Source: Theodoxus fluviatilis (lineage: Eukaryota > Mollusca > Gastropoda > Cycloneritida > Neritidae). From it: a stretch of DNA of 64,000 nucleotides. Positions within the stretch are counted from its first letter, which is position 1. Each line of letters begins with the position of its first letter. The notes beneath the pieces were generated by a model. It ran no database searches. It saw only the letters and a list, made by a program, of their open reading frames with translations, and was not told the origin of the DNA. A program made the translations under genes and the position numbers. This document shows, piece after piece, positions 1-13,040 of the stretch. The stretch spans positions 57,501 to 121,500 of the forward strand of contig JAWQFJ010009809.1 in the NCBI GenBank assembly GCA_034096865.1, in the 5' to 3' direction.

Positions 1-1410
1 CCAAATACTTCCCAGCAGCAAGGGAGAGGCAGCGGGTATCGTCTGGACATGATGGAGCCGAAGAGTCTAGCCCTAAAACACGACGGAATGGACGCTTCTG
101 GGAGACTGCAGATATTCCACTCCGTGCGTGTAAGAAAACCAAGCAGACTTCCCGAATCGCATTACGTTGATCTGCATCGTAGAAACAACAAAATGCAAAC
201 CAAGAAGAATAGGAGAAATATCGTTCTACGGTTTCTAACATTTCGCCCTGCGTTCGGGATTTAATTTTGAAGACAAATAGAAAGGAAGCACCGTCTCTCC
301 ATTTTGCACTCTTAAACCATCAATCTGGAATGTCTTCGCCCTCTGTGGGTGTCTGCTGCTGACCGTGAGTAAATCTATTCACACAGAATATCTGCGTCGG
401 TTAGGGTCCCCCCCCCCCCCGATTGTACATGTAGTATTCATGCCCATCCGTAAGGTGTGTTCGTTTTGATCATTGACGTAACTTCTTAGGCAAATTAGAA
501 ATTCCAAACAAAAGATATAAAAAAGAAAAGATCAGGAACACTTCCAAGATGTCCCGTCGCGCTTAGGTTTTTCTTCTACGTCACACGAAGAAAATGATCA
601 TGTCGCCAGTTGTATTTTTAGAATCTGCGCGGCAGGTACTATCACACTGCTAAAAAGAATTAATGATAAGATAAATCATTCAAGTTTCGAAGGCACTTGT
701 GTGCGTAAAGTATTACAAAAGCAAGGCTTTCTTTCATGATTTCCTGAGGTGTTGTTAACGCAAACTGCTGCAGAAGATGTATGGTATCACGTGTGCAGCT
801 CATGATATAAAAGAAAAATTGTTTGTGCGGTCCGTGAGTTTGATATATCTGTAGAACTACTTTCTGTAGAATGGGAAGTGAAAGTAGTTAGTTCCCTTAC
901 TGAAATTTCGAATCTCGCATTTTCCGGTGCTGTGCTATGCGTACTTGTTCTCGTCTCTGGCTGATTAAGTGATTTCTCGATAGCATCCCAGTTTGCTGTG
1001 TTGTTCCCTATTGTGGGATGACATCTGCTGGAGGACATTAATTCCCCACAAATCCTTAACTTTGCAAGATAGAAAAAAATTGCTGTTCAACATGATCGTC
1101 TGCTACTTCGTCAGCAAGGGAGATAAGTCCAGCGACCTAGAACTGCAGTCGCTAATCCGCTGTGTTCATTTCTTGTTCATTACCCACCTCTCAAATAGTT
1201 CAGATTTGCGTCCTGACAGTTTTCTGTTATTTTCCTTCACTATTCTTTCAATTGTTTCAGACCAAAGGACGCATTCTTTTTCAATGGTGACTTCAGCACC
1301 TTGAAGCACGAACCAAGTGCCAGCACTGAAAATAGCAGGGGGCTTTTGTTTACGAAGGGACACAACTCCTACTGCGATTCCACTGTCTTTCCTCACTAGA
1401 TTTAGCCCTG
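1..1410. other. No recognised gene
   Basis: A stop-free frame reads from the window edge to TGA near 179 on the plus strand (ending RFWETADIPLRACKKTKQTS and a few residues more). It could be the last exon of a gene outside the window but I cannot name it. A 13-base C tract lies at 408-420. Nothing else is seen. Confidence 0.4.
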
Positions 1411-2157
1411 TAACGACCCAAAGTATGAACCGGCCCAAAGTATGAACCGGAAATCGTCGCAGAGTTATCTGCTCGGTACTCTTATCATGGGTTTTGACGC
1501 TCCTGCACCTGTTCTTCGCATGGAATATATTCCGACAAACGACGCATTAGTTGCTTTACGAGTTTTTGTGTTTTTGATGCATTTGTGTCGTTTAACACAT
1601 AATGTAGCGTTCAAAAAAGTTTTTTCCCGTGAAAAGCCGTCTCCCCTGTCGGAAATAATATGGGGGTCACCTCCCTGTAGTCTATTTGTAGTCTGGTTTT
1701 AAAAAACGCGACCGTTGACTGACTTGGCACGCCCGGGGAGTTATGCTAAGATCCGGCCGCGTTAATATATCTGCGTTTTGTGACAAACGTCTTGCTCGGC
1801 GGTACTGTACTCCATGCACCTTAACGGTCCGCGTGATTCGGGTGTAATCTTAGTCTAAACGACGTTCCGAATGTTTCCGACTTCGACCATTTCAGCAGCG
1901 TCAATAAACGTCGTTTAGCTTAAGATTACACCCGAATCACGCGCACCGTTAAGGTGCATGGAGTACAGTACCGCCGAGCAAGACGTTTGTCACAAAACGC
2001 AGATATATTAACGCGGCCGGATCTTAGCATAACTCCCCGGGCGTGCCAAGTCAGTCAGGCGGAGTGGCGGGTGCCGTCTCTTTTCAGAGTTGAAATTTCA
2101 GCACGTCCCGAGCAGATAACTCTGCGACGATTTCCGGTTCATACTTTGGGTCGTTAC
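1411..2157. mobile_element. Foldback element with nested palindrome
   Basis: The outer inverted ends begin TGTAACGACCCAAAGTATGA (about 70 bp matched) and are flanked by AGCCC-like sequence. Inside, 1712-1865 and 1908-2060 form a near-perfect inverted pair of about 150 bp around a 40-bp loop. No protein is encoded; the ORFs starting MNRKSSQSYLLG at both ends are just the two arms. Confidence 0.75.
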
Positions 2158-5100
2158 AAGCCCCATTCTGTCGAAATCTTTCGTGCATGGTCCAAAAAGA
2201 ATATTGAAAGTGACCACATTCGAGCTTAAAGACAATGCTGGGCAATCGCGATTTTTTTGGGGGGGTTTCCTTTGCTGCAAGAAATGTTGCAAACGTTTTA
2301 TTGTATATTCTTTGAAGATTTCACTGTGGTCTCGCAAAACACCATTCTTCATTTTTTTTAATGTATGACGTGTGTATACATTATTTTGTCGGTTACTATT
2401 AAGTATAAGCAGCTGCAGTGCAGGTCATCTCAGGCTTACAAAGGACAGAAAGGTGCAAATTACGCAGAAACAAATCTGAGCAGTAACAAATGAAACAAAT
2501 AATGTAGGGCCTAATCGAAATCCTACCGATCTGCCTTTGGCACACGACAACCTATTACTATATATCCCTGCACAGAAGCTAATGCCTCTCCTGCGTGGTT
2601 GGAACGTTGCCCATTTGCTTTCAAGGCATATCATCTGAAGCAGTTCGAATTACAGATGATTACATCATGTTATCAAATAACATTTTATAAAATATAGTAA
2701 CGTCTCCAGTAAATGTTGGTGATTCCCTTCGGTCCTCATGATTCTGCCGACGACGCAGGGATAGAACCACTGTAGATTGAGAACGAATGCTCCACACTTC
2801 CAGACGATTATAACAAGGTGTAATATTAAACGCGTAGCAGCAGCTCACCCTTTCCACCAAATGCAAACAGCTTACTCGAGGTGGCAGCTGGCTGTCTCTC
2901 TCCTGTCTCAAGTGGAATCAAAGGGCTCACTGCGTTCTCTTTCAGATACAGTAGAGGCTTCTCAAGGAAATCTTTGGAATGACATAGGTCTGGATACCTT
3001 TGACCGAAGCTAACGTCACAAGGGAAGATCGCATGATTAAGTTCCATGGCCGTCGACCAGGAAGCAAGGATGCAAACCTTATCCTTCACTTTCCTCTATA
3101 CACCCCGCGGTGCAAAGTGGTCGTGGAGGTTGAATTTCTTAAACTATATCTCCAAAGTGTTGTATCCGGCGTGGAATAAACATTTACAGCTGATTCATGA
3201 CAGAGTTTATAACACTAACATGTTTATACACAAGAAACTGGTTGTTTTTCTTCACCTAGGTCTGATGATGTATCATTTTCGCAATCAAATGGATTTTACT
3301 ACTTATTACTGGTCAAATGCCCCAGCATCTGTCTCAGTCGGTGGTACAAATGCAAATGTCCGCTCTTCATGACATCGAATTGACAATCTATATATTTTCT
3401 TGCTCTCGGACTTGTTTCTCATTTTGACTTTTTTTAAAAATTCTTATTGTTGTCATTCCTCCTCCAGTATCTTGACCGAAAGGTTTGATGTTCCTGGAAA
3501 GTTATTCTCAATAGTTTCCAAACATGTCCGGCTTGAAATACTGTTTTTGTCTTGAGCCACACCATGCCCTAGTTTAATACTTTCTTCTAAATTGCACATG
3601 CAATGCTAATGCCGCAGTGGGAGCGCAAAATGTCAAAGAGCCTCAGATTAACAGGCAAAACCCCAGTTTTTCTCGTTACATTACAGCAACCTGGGACACA
3701 AACTGGCGCGAACAAAGCACAAAAAGGACAAATTCATCGAGACTGCAGACTTAAAAAAGCTGGGAATAAAAGCGGTTTTTCAGATGTTTACCGGAAGTTC
3801 GACCAGTGGACGGGTGCGGAGTGTCATCCAGGATTGTACCCGTGGAGAGAGATTGGAGCTCCTGACTGTTAAGACGCAGGCGTTGGGCTGATTCAAAGGT
3901 CACGTGCTCGGTAGGGCCGTCAACTTCCATGCCTAGGCCATTCAAACTAATGGCAGCACCCAGCCCCCCTCCCTCCAATCTTCCACTTGGAAAGTTCTAT
4001 AGATCAGTACGAAGACAAAAATGGGGTTGGGGGGTTGGGGTGTGGGTGGGTGGGGGGGGGGGGGGTGAGTGGGGTGTGTGGGTGGGAGGTGTGGTGTGTG
4101 GTTGTGTGGTGGGGTGAATGCAGATTGGAGAAAGGAAGTGGTCTCGAGATAATGAAATCTCTCGTAGACGAAATGATGATCCATTAACCCAGAGATGAAA
4201 GCAATGCGAAAAACATCGAGCAGCTTTCCGTGTCCAGCTGAATTTTCAAACAAGGATGTCACTGTATCTTATCACAAGGCGCTGGTGTGAGAATCGGTTT
4301 TTTTATTAAACAAAACAATCATGCGGTGTTAGCATTAAGGAAATGGCATCGGTTCTCGGTGAACTTGAAAGTGCAGAACACGGACTCACTAACGATCCTA
4401 CTGGTTTACATGCATTAAAAACTTGACCTCACTCAGTTTATTAATCTTTTAATTAGGAGGAAGCAAACTTAGCGCTCGCTAAATTATCAGTATGGCGGGG
4501 CATGTCTCTTCCATTCGAATTTTCAATGTACAATGAATGAGTTATTACAAAACTGTTGAAATTGTAAACTTGCTGACACGCATATAAAAAGTTGCGCCTT
4601 CCTTTTGCATAGCTATCTGAATTCGCTAGTGAACTATTGATTGTCTTGGAGGAAGTTACCTGCTGCACAGACAAATCTACGTTCTGAAAACACAATCTAA
4701 TCTACTTCTGGACAGGTGTTGAACAGGGACAACGTTCGTGGTGTGATGGGTAACATTGTGGGCATTTTTCTTCTGCCAATCTGATGTCAAGTCTCAAATT
4801 AAAGTCACGCGCGCGTTATTTTTCTTGCGAACGATTACAAGTGATGAGCAGCATGTAGAAATCATGCTTTTACATTAATAAAGGAGTGACACTGGAAATC
4901 GATGTTTGAACTCGATCAAAGAAAAAAACAACTAAAACAACGATTTGACAGAGTGATTCCTGAGCTCCTATTCGTTATTGTGTTTGTTGTGGACGAAACT
5001 CAATTGCATGGTTCCAAGTTGCCCTAACACTTTCATGAATAATACCCAAGATGAGTCCTGGTTTTGAGATTTTTTTTGCCATGCTCACGCTGAAATTCTT

Positions 5101-6077
5101 CGCTGAATGTGTGAAAACCGATGCCCTATGGAGACAAACAGACCAATCTCGATCAAAAATGCAACAGACAAGAATGAAAAAAAACTCTCAGTTGGTTCAC
5201 TTGTGCCCCGCCTCCTGAACCTGACTTGTCTGAACAGTTGAACGTCATCCAAGCACTGAAAGGGTGTACTTTGTCCCTGCAGACTTCGTTTCTTCTTCAC
5301 ATCTTCCCTTCGCGATACTTTTGCAGAATAAGCGTAATCATCTTTGTTGTAGCAAAATACTAGATAGGCGAATTACCTCTTTCTTACAAAGCGAATAGTC
5401 TAGAGTCGTGTTAAGTCAAAATGTCAGAGGTGTCTGCTCGTTTAGCACGCCAAATTTACCGACATGACATAATGCCAAATGCTGTTGCCAAATAAACTGG
5501 CCCGACCCCGTTTTGCACATCCAGCCTCAAAGCAATAATAAAATCTGCCTGAAAAGAAAAAAAATGAAGGTTCCATTAATTTAGTCAAGAACCTTTACAT
5601 TGTGTGCACTTTAAACCGTAATTTAAAAACTAGTTTGCCTCGCAAGCATTTGTAATTGTATTCCATTCGAATGAGGGCACAACAGGTCAGGATCACGTGT
5701 TTACCATTCTTGCACCATTAATATGCCCATTCTCTTATCTTTATAGATAAAATGCACATCTCATAATCGCCAAGAGGTCATGAAAGACTCGTTGTGTGGT
5801 GCGGGGTCACATGCTGGCGTACACATCTTGCTGACAACACTGCAAGTTGCTTGCTTTCCTTGTCAATCAAAGGATGAAGAGTTACAGAGAAGAGCTATTG
5901 ATCACATCATCGTCAGCACTGGATCAGGACGACAAGTATGAAAATCTTATTACATTGATCGATGAACATCATAAACTTTATTGCCATCAAGGTTTTCCAT
6001 GCCTTTCCTCATTCTCTCTCGTTTTGTGCTCGACAAATGCGTATGCACGGCTCCCAAGACGTATCTGTATGAGAGGG

Positions 6078-6078
<1 letters not shown>
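2158..6078. other. No recognised gene
   Basis: AT-moderate sequence with only scattered short ORFs of no recognisable family. A G/T-rich tract lies at 4023-4118. No RNA gene or transposon protein was recognised. Confidence 0.5.
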
Positions 6079-6157
<79 letters not shown>

Positions 6158-6158
6158 C
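6079..6158 (+). repeat. (GA)n microsatellite
   Basis: About 40 GA units with two AAAG interruptions. Confidence 0.97.
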
Positions 6159-7221
6159 TGAAACTGAACTGAAAATTGTTATTGTGTAGTCCATGCCGGC
6201 CCATTACAAAATGAATGGCAACAAGTATATGTGAAGTGGAACGTGGGCGAACGTGGACTGCAGTCGCAGTTGGGGACTTGCTACTTAGGGCTTCGTCAGT
6301 GGTGTCTGCAGCATCGAGATCAGGTTAGTTTGTTCTCCTGCAATCTCCTTGGCCAAGTAAGTGTGTTCGTCAGCTGATGAGGTGGTGTGTTCCATCTTTC
6401 TGTGAACCCGAGTCAGAAGTGACTCTGGCACATTTCGCAATGAATGCGTCATAGACTTGACCCTTTGCATTACAGCATTGCGCCAAAATTAGTTCGTTCT
6501 GATACTTTTCCACCCCTATTTTCTACAGAAATCATTAAGATGTCGAAACTTGTTTCCATTTCAACATAAACATTGTCTTTTATCGAGTAAACGCTTGTTT
6601 ATTACCTCAACAAGATTAAGTTAAGAGTTTTGTGCAAAATAGTCTTAGAACTACTTTAATGGCGTATGTCAGGGAGCAGATCGGCTATCCCAAAAGCCTC
6701 TCGTGTGACCTCCATGTGCATATTTCAGACGAAATCCTTCCATCACGTGATATGAACTGTGCTAGAGACACTTTCGCCGGTAGGCGAAGTCTCTAGTGAA
6801 CTAGAATGGTGTTCCATTGGTATTTTAACCCGTACATTAGGAGTAGGATCAAAAGCATTATTCGTGACACAAGAAAGTTGATCATTTTCAAAAGAAACAT
6901 CACGAGAAGCATGGGGCTCACCAACACTTTAAAATTTCTCTGCCCGTTTGCGGTCTTACCGCTGCTGGGACGATGGTTTTTGCTTTCACGTTCCTCTGTT
7001 GATGCTGTTGCTGATGAGCAATGTCTGACCAACCCGTTGCTTGAATCTCAAAATAACCATAGTCCTGCCAGGTTAGCCGGAAATTTTCCATAACTACATC
7101 TCCTCGGTGGCTAGCAAGGACAACAACGACGCTTCAACAGCTGCTGGAAAACTGGCGACTGGCATAGACATTATTCACGCGAGATACTTCTTGTTTTCAA
7201 ATCGAGGCTAAGTGCACTAAC
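6159..7221. other. No recognised gene; one small hairpin
   Basis: Contains CTAGAGAC...GTCTCTAG around CGCC-GGTA-GGCG near 6762-6797. Otherwise nothing recognised. Confidence 0.5.
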
Positions 7222-7629
7222 ATGGAAGCCAGCATGGCGAAACAGAAAGCTTCATCATCATCATGTAGACACTGCTGTGTTCCTAATTGCGAGAACGATG
7301 ATCGATATGACGAGAACTCCAGACTGTCCTTTTTCCATTTCCCCACAGACAAGAAGCAGAAGAAATAATGGATCTGGAAGATTCGGCGTGATCCTGGCAA
7401 AACATTCAAGGTAACAAGAGCTTAGATCTAGGTCTTGTAAAAGCAATCGTTTACAGCTTCGTATGGTCTGCATAGGTGAAATCTAGCCACAAAATGAGTT
7501 TTGAAGGATTGAAATAACACGTTTTCTGCTAAATATACGTGTTGTTGTTTTTCTTGTTTATAGCTGGGAAACTGCAATGTTTACACCACGAAGCAAGAGC
7601 ATTCCATCACTTCGCACGACCTAACATAG
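7222..7629 (+). pseudogene. Broken two-exon THAP-domain gene
   Basis: Exon 1 (7222-7410) starts ATG and reads CRHCCVPNC, SRLSFFHFPTDKKQKK, a TAA stop at 7366-7368, then WIWKIRRDPGKTFK in the same frame, followed by donor GTAACA. Exon 2 (7564-7629) after TTTATAG reads LGNCNVYTTKQEHSITSHDL and stops. THAP domains are C2CH zinc fingers for DNA binding, with a C-x2-4-C pair, a FHFP motif and a later C-x2-H. The first pair and FHFP are clear; the later Cys is missing and exon 1 has the stop. It is probably a decayed gene or transposon fragment. Confidence 0.75.
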
Positions 7630-7949
7630 TAACAACCTCTACTCATGAGAAACCTATTGTGATTGGTCCAAAAATATAGTTCAGCCAATGGTAGAGAGCC
7701 ATGTATACAGTCTTGATCACACCGGACATGTTGATGTCGGCATGGCAGACGATGCAAGCCCAGCTCGCAGTTTTGACTCAAAATTAAGTATGTGATCAGA
7801 TATAACAAACTATCTGCAAAGACAGCCCATGGTTATATTAGCGTAATAAATTAACATATAGGCTTACTGACCTTATTTCAAGAAACACCAGTCATAATGA
7901 TCAACACTACAGATCTAGATCTACAAGAGAGAAGGGTAACCTGTTTTAC

Positions 7950-8130
7950 CTTCGATGTCATGCACAAATCCTTCGATGAACTTTTCGTATCCTTTCTCTT
8001 TCTTTCTACTGGGTATGTTGGCAACATCACTTGCCCATATTTCCACATTCCATGCGAGAATGGAGGCACATGAAGGAGATTTCCACTCCATGTACTGGTG
8101 CTGGCCATAGAAGACGCCAATGTTAGCGCA
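7950..8130 (-). other. Unidentified exon-like ORF, minus strand
   Basis: Between a CTAG acceptor and a GTAAAA donor the minus strand reads CANIGVFYGQHQYMEWKSPS and then GYEKFIEGFVHDIE, 60 codons without a stop. A second open frame (MASTSTWSGNLLHV...) overlaps it. Composition looks protein-like, but I recognise no family and no neighbouring exon. Confidence 0.3.
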
Positions 8131-8256
8131 CTAGCCTCGTTTTCGATTTCAAAATGGCCGCTGCGTGAATAACGTCTATTGCGTTGCTTTCTGGTCAAAA
8201 CTGCATCAGAGCCAAAGTAGACGCGGCTTCTCGACGCGCACGCCACAAGGGGAAGG

Positions 8257-8992
<736 letters not shown>

Positions 8993-9466
8993 TTTGATTT
9001 GATTTGATTTATTTGGAGGCCATCGACCCATTGCATTACAAGGAAATGCTGGTATTAAACAATTCTACTTCAGCAATGATTGCCTTAACCAGAAACACTA
9101 TAATATAATGGACTGCTGACTGACCTCTCAGTGTATAGTAATAATAATAGTTTATTCATACGCACATACCTTCCCTTGACAGGCAAGCTCATGGCGTTTA
9201 CAATCCAAAGAATCAACACTCATGTGACAACCACTCAACACCACATTCCTACAAAAACTCACACACTACACACATAAACAAAAAACAAAAACTAATATCC
9301 AGTCTAAACATAGTCGCAGTGCTGTCTGCGCCGCTCCGCCTTAGTTCTGGCAAAGATCATTTCCGATTTCCGATGTCTACAGCATGGGGCAGCTAATCGA
9401 AGAGATACTTGAGTAAATGCACGCAGCATTTACTGAAAATAAGTATTTGAAAAGAAGGAATGATCA

Positions 9467-9659
9467 TGGACGTTTCGCCCCAATTGCGACATTCGGAACG
9501 TCGTTTAGCTTAAGATTACACCCGAATCACGCGCACCGTTAAGGTGCATGGAGTACAGTACCGCCGAGCAAGACGTTTGTCACAAAACGCAGATACATTA
9601 ATGCGGCCGGATCTTAGCTAAACGACGTTCCGAATGTCGCAATCGGGGCGAAACGTCCA
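9467..9659. mobile_element. 193-bp MITE sharing the foldback core
   Basis: Inverted ends of about 46 bp begin TGGACGTTTCGCCCC and continue through CATTCGGAACGTCGTTTAG. The interior (GATTACACCCGAATCACGCG onward) is the same sequence as an arm of the 1.7-2.1 kb palindrome. Confidence 0.78.
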
Positions 9660-10677
9660 GCACCCGATAATACACGACAAAGAGCGAGTCGACGCTTCAT
9701 GAAGTCAGTTGGCGATTATTTTATCAATCAGAAAATATTTTTTTAATAAGTAGGATGGTGTTTTAAGTCAGAGGCACTGCTGCTAAACGTGTGAAATACA
9801 TAGAACAGGTTAAAGATACTACGTCTAGCGTTATACAGCTATTGACGGCGGTCAGTTTCTATGTATATGTGCATGATACATGGAATTTGTTATCGTCGTT
9901 GTTTTCCTATTCTGTGGAACGACAGCCCTCTATTTAGGCCTGTGCAAGCTCACTAACCAACAATTGCACAGTTATTTCCCGGCATATTGTGTCAAAACCC
10001 TCTGAACCCCACAGACGTAGAGTAGCTGGAATGGTTCCGCTGTGCTTTTAAGCAGACGCTACGTCAAAGAACACACTTCATATTCAGCGAATTGTCAGTC
10101 CAACTTCAACCTCTGACTCTACAATCCGCAAATTACATCAGGCAGGCGCGTTTCGCGCAGACAGCGATCCAGTGCCTTACTATAGTATCTCTGCCCCCCA
10201 CCCCAATTCACCATTATTCTCCACCAGAAGCCGCCCCACCCATTTCCGCTACACATCTCTGTAGAGAGCAATCGTATTGACAGTGGGCCTTGCTGCCGAA
10301 ACGGCCATCAACTGTCTCTACAGCAGCTTCTACACCAAGTCTGATTTCAATGGGTATGCCCTAGCATCATAGCATGGACTTCCACGCACAAATCACACTC
10401 TCGCTCAAACTTTAATTTCGTGGTGAAATCCATGGGTTCATTTTGAAAATATCCTCACGCCGACGTTCTTGGCAAGTACCGACTCTAAGCTACCACGACA
10501 CTAGTTATAGGGGGATTTCATTCTGTTGAACGTGCACTGCCTCGATGGCTTTTGCAGCATCTCTCGCGCGTCTTACTTTCTCCTCAACCCCAACTCGTCC
10601 CAACCTCACCCATCAATCACAGCCTTTACACAAACATATATTCTCTTCCATCTGTTGGAAGCTTTCCATCCGTCGGC
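9660..10677. other. No recognised gene
   Basis: Unique-looking sequence between the MITE and the hairpin-ended element. I see no coding or repeat feature; 8996-9466 is likewise empty apart from a GATTT tract and TAA repeats. Confidence 0.5.
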
Positions 10678-11515
10678 TTGCCTCTCCAGTATGCCGCACC
10701 CTCGGTTTGGGGCCGCTTTTGCGGGGGGCCGCTCTTGCGGAATTTTTTTTGAAAATTTCTTAAGGCTCCTTGCCTCTCCGGTATGCCGCGCCCTCGGTTT
10801 GGGGCCGCTATTGCGGGGGGCCGCTCTTGCGGAATTTTTTTGGGAAAATTTCTTAAGGTCATTTTGATTCTTTTGTCCTAAAACGCCTAAAAAAAAAAAA
10901 ACTGAAAATGTTTGTTACTTTTTTTAACTTAGAATTTTTTTCGTTTTTTTTTTCCCCAAAAAATTTACAAACATTTTTGTAGCCCATTTTGATTCTTTTG
11001 TCCCAAAACGCCAAAACAAAAATTGTAGGTTTTTTTAGGCGTTTCAGGAGGGTGAAAATGGTCAGAATCTGCCGGTAGGTTCCGTAGCCGTAGTTTTTAT
11101 CAATAACGGGTGAAGTTTTATATTCTAGCTCCATCCCACGTTTGACTCTCAACGGGTGGTCCCTACGCCCTAACTCCAGGGCCCGACGCTGACGTTGGAC
11201 AAAAACGTGACAAAAAGTAACGCGTCCGGGTTTAGGTGAAAATCCCCGGACAGGCTAAGTCAGCCAGGCGGGGTGGCTCTTGCGGCCTAGGCTGAGCGCT
11301 ATCGGTAAAACCCGATCAAGAAATTTTTGGGAATTTTGAAAAAAACGAAAAAAAATTCCACTTTTATTTGTAACAAAATTTTTATATTTTTTTTGGCATT
11401 TTAGGACAAAAGAATTAAAAAAATGGCCTTAAGAACTTTTGACAAAATAAATCCCGCAATAGCGGCCTCCCGCAATAGCGGCCTCCCGAAATAGCGGCCC
11501 CCGCAATAGAGAGCC
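10678..11515. mobile_element. Hairpin-ended element with GGCCGCTATTGCGG modules
   Basis: The left side has two 91-bp tandem units (10678-10768, 10769-10859), each with GGCCGCT(A/T)TTGCGGGGGGCCGC. The right side (11385-11515) is the imperfect inverse, with CCCGCAATAGCGGCCTCC repeated three times and a shared stretch TTAGGACAAAAGAATT. The middle has no ORF. Confidence 0.6.
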
Positions 11516-12469
11516 GACTCCGCGCCCTCTACCCTTGACTGTGATGCAATGTGGTGGTAAACTTCCCTGATGTCCTATGCATCACTGAAGACGGCAGAAT
11601 CGGTCTCGCCCGAATTCCTTCGCTGGCTCAAAACTGCTAGGATTAGTCAACTACAGGGTTTTTAAAACCACCGTGAAGTTGTTGCGTTCGGCCGTGCAGT
11701 TAAAGGCTAACCTAGGGATTTAGTTACTCTATCGACTCCTTCATAATTATTTGCTTTAAGCTTGCCATTTCTCGAGCTCTAGCTCACTCGTGATCATTTT
11801 GCATTTATGCTAAGCCATAAGGCAAATCAACTAATGTATCTTCTGTTTTTGCACTTTTTTTCATTCCGCAGCATACAGTACGTTCGTTGCAATCAGACAA
11901 CTGTTGGTAAATTTCCTTTTCCTACTCGATATCCCCTCAGCCTTTTCTTTACCATGTTGAATCATGAAAGTGAATTTCAATAGAAAACTTAAGCAGCATT
12001 TCACTTTCCCATCCCATCAGTACCTTAAGTATAAAAAATAATAACTTTCTTGCATCTGTGAGCAATTTCATCTGTCACGTGCTTCTCATAAGGAAGCAGC
12101 GGTTAAACTCATTGTTTTTGTTTACTGCCCTCCGTCTTCAAACGTACAAAGTAGGTAAGCAAAGCCACCAGATCTAACAGCATCTGCCAAGATTACCATC
12201 TTCTCTTCCTCTGAAGTACACTACACCATGTGACTTGTAAATTCCTCCATTCCCCATCCCTAGTCCCCTCTACCCTCATGATCCTTATCTTTACCCTGAA
12301 ATCAATTTACAATCTCTCTTTTTTCTTTTAATAAGCAAGGGCTGAATGTAAGACAGACATCTATGCCTAATTCAATTACCCTTGTAAAATAACATTCATT
12401 CAGTTCAATTCAATCCAATCCAATACCTTTCCTTCATACACCTTTCTGCATTCCCTTCAAAATCAAAGG
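11516..12469. other. No recognised gene
   Basis: AT-rich sequence without a long ORF. No USP24 3' exon was recognised. Confidence 0.5.
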
Positions 12470-13040
12470 TGCTTCCCCTCTGTTACTAAGCAGTGAAAAA
12501 AATCTCACTCCTCCTTGGTCTTATCATAGTCAGTGCAATAAGTGAAACATCACAAGACAAAAGAGCATCTTTAAGGTGCATCCCATCTCATAGTAAGCAA
12601 TGAAAAAAAGTATCTTCTCCTCTGCACTTCCTGTGAAAGTGTGCAACATCACCATACAAAACTGCATCTCAATTAATTTAAAGGTGCATAGCATCTGATA
12701 ACAAGCAAAGAAAGAATACTATCTTCTTCTCTACCCTTCCTCCAAAAATGCAGTTATCTGTGCCACAACACTTGGCAAAAGTGCATCTCTCAGGTAGATC
12801 TCATCTGATATTAAGCAGCAAAAGAATATTCTCTCCTCCTCTGCCCTTTCTGAAAAAATGCACAGTTTTTGTGCAACAACACTGGACAGAAGTACATCTC
12901 AACGGTGCATCAAATCTGATGGTGAGCAGTGAAAGAAAACTATCTCCTCCTCTCTGCCCTTCCTTCCAAAGTTCTCAGCATGTGTGCGACAACACTGGAC
13001 TAAAGTGCATCTCATCTCATCTGACACACTATTGGAAATT
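12470..13040 (+). repeat. Degenerate tandem array, about 110-130-bp units
   Basis: About five units share the order AAGCAGTGAAAGAA, TATCTTCTCCTCTGCCCTTC, AAAATGCA, GTGCAACAACACTGGAC, AGTGCATCTCA, GCATCTGATA. Divergence is high, so the array is old. The ORF across it is a by-product. Confidence 0.7.
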
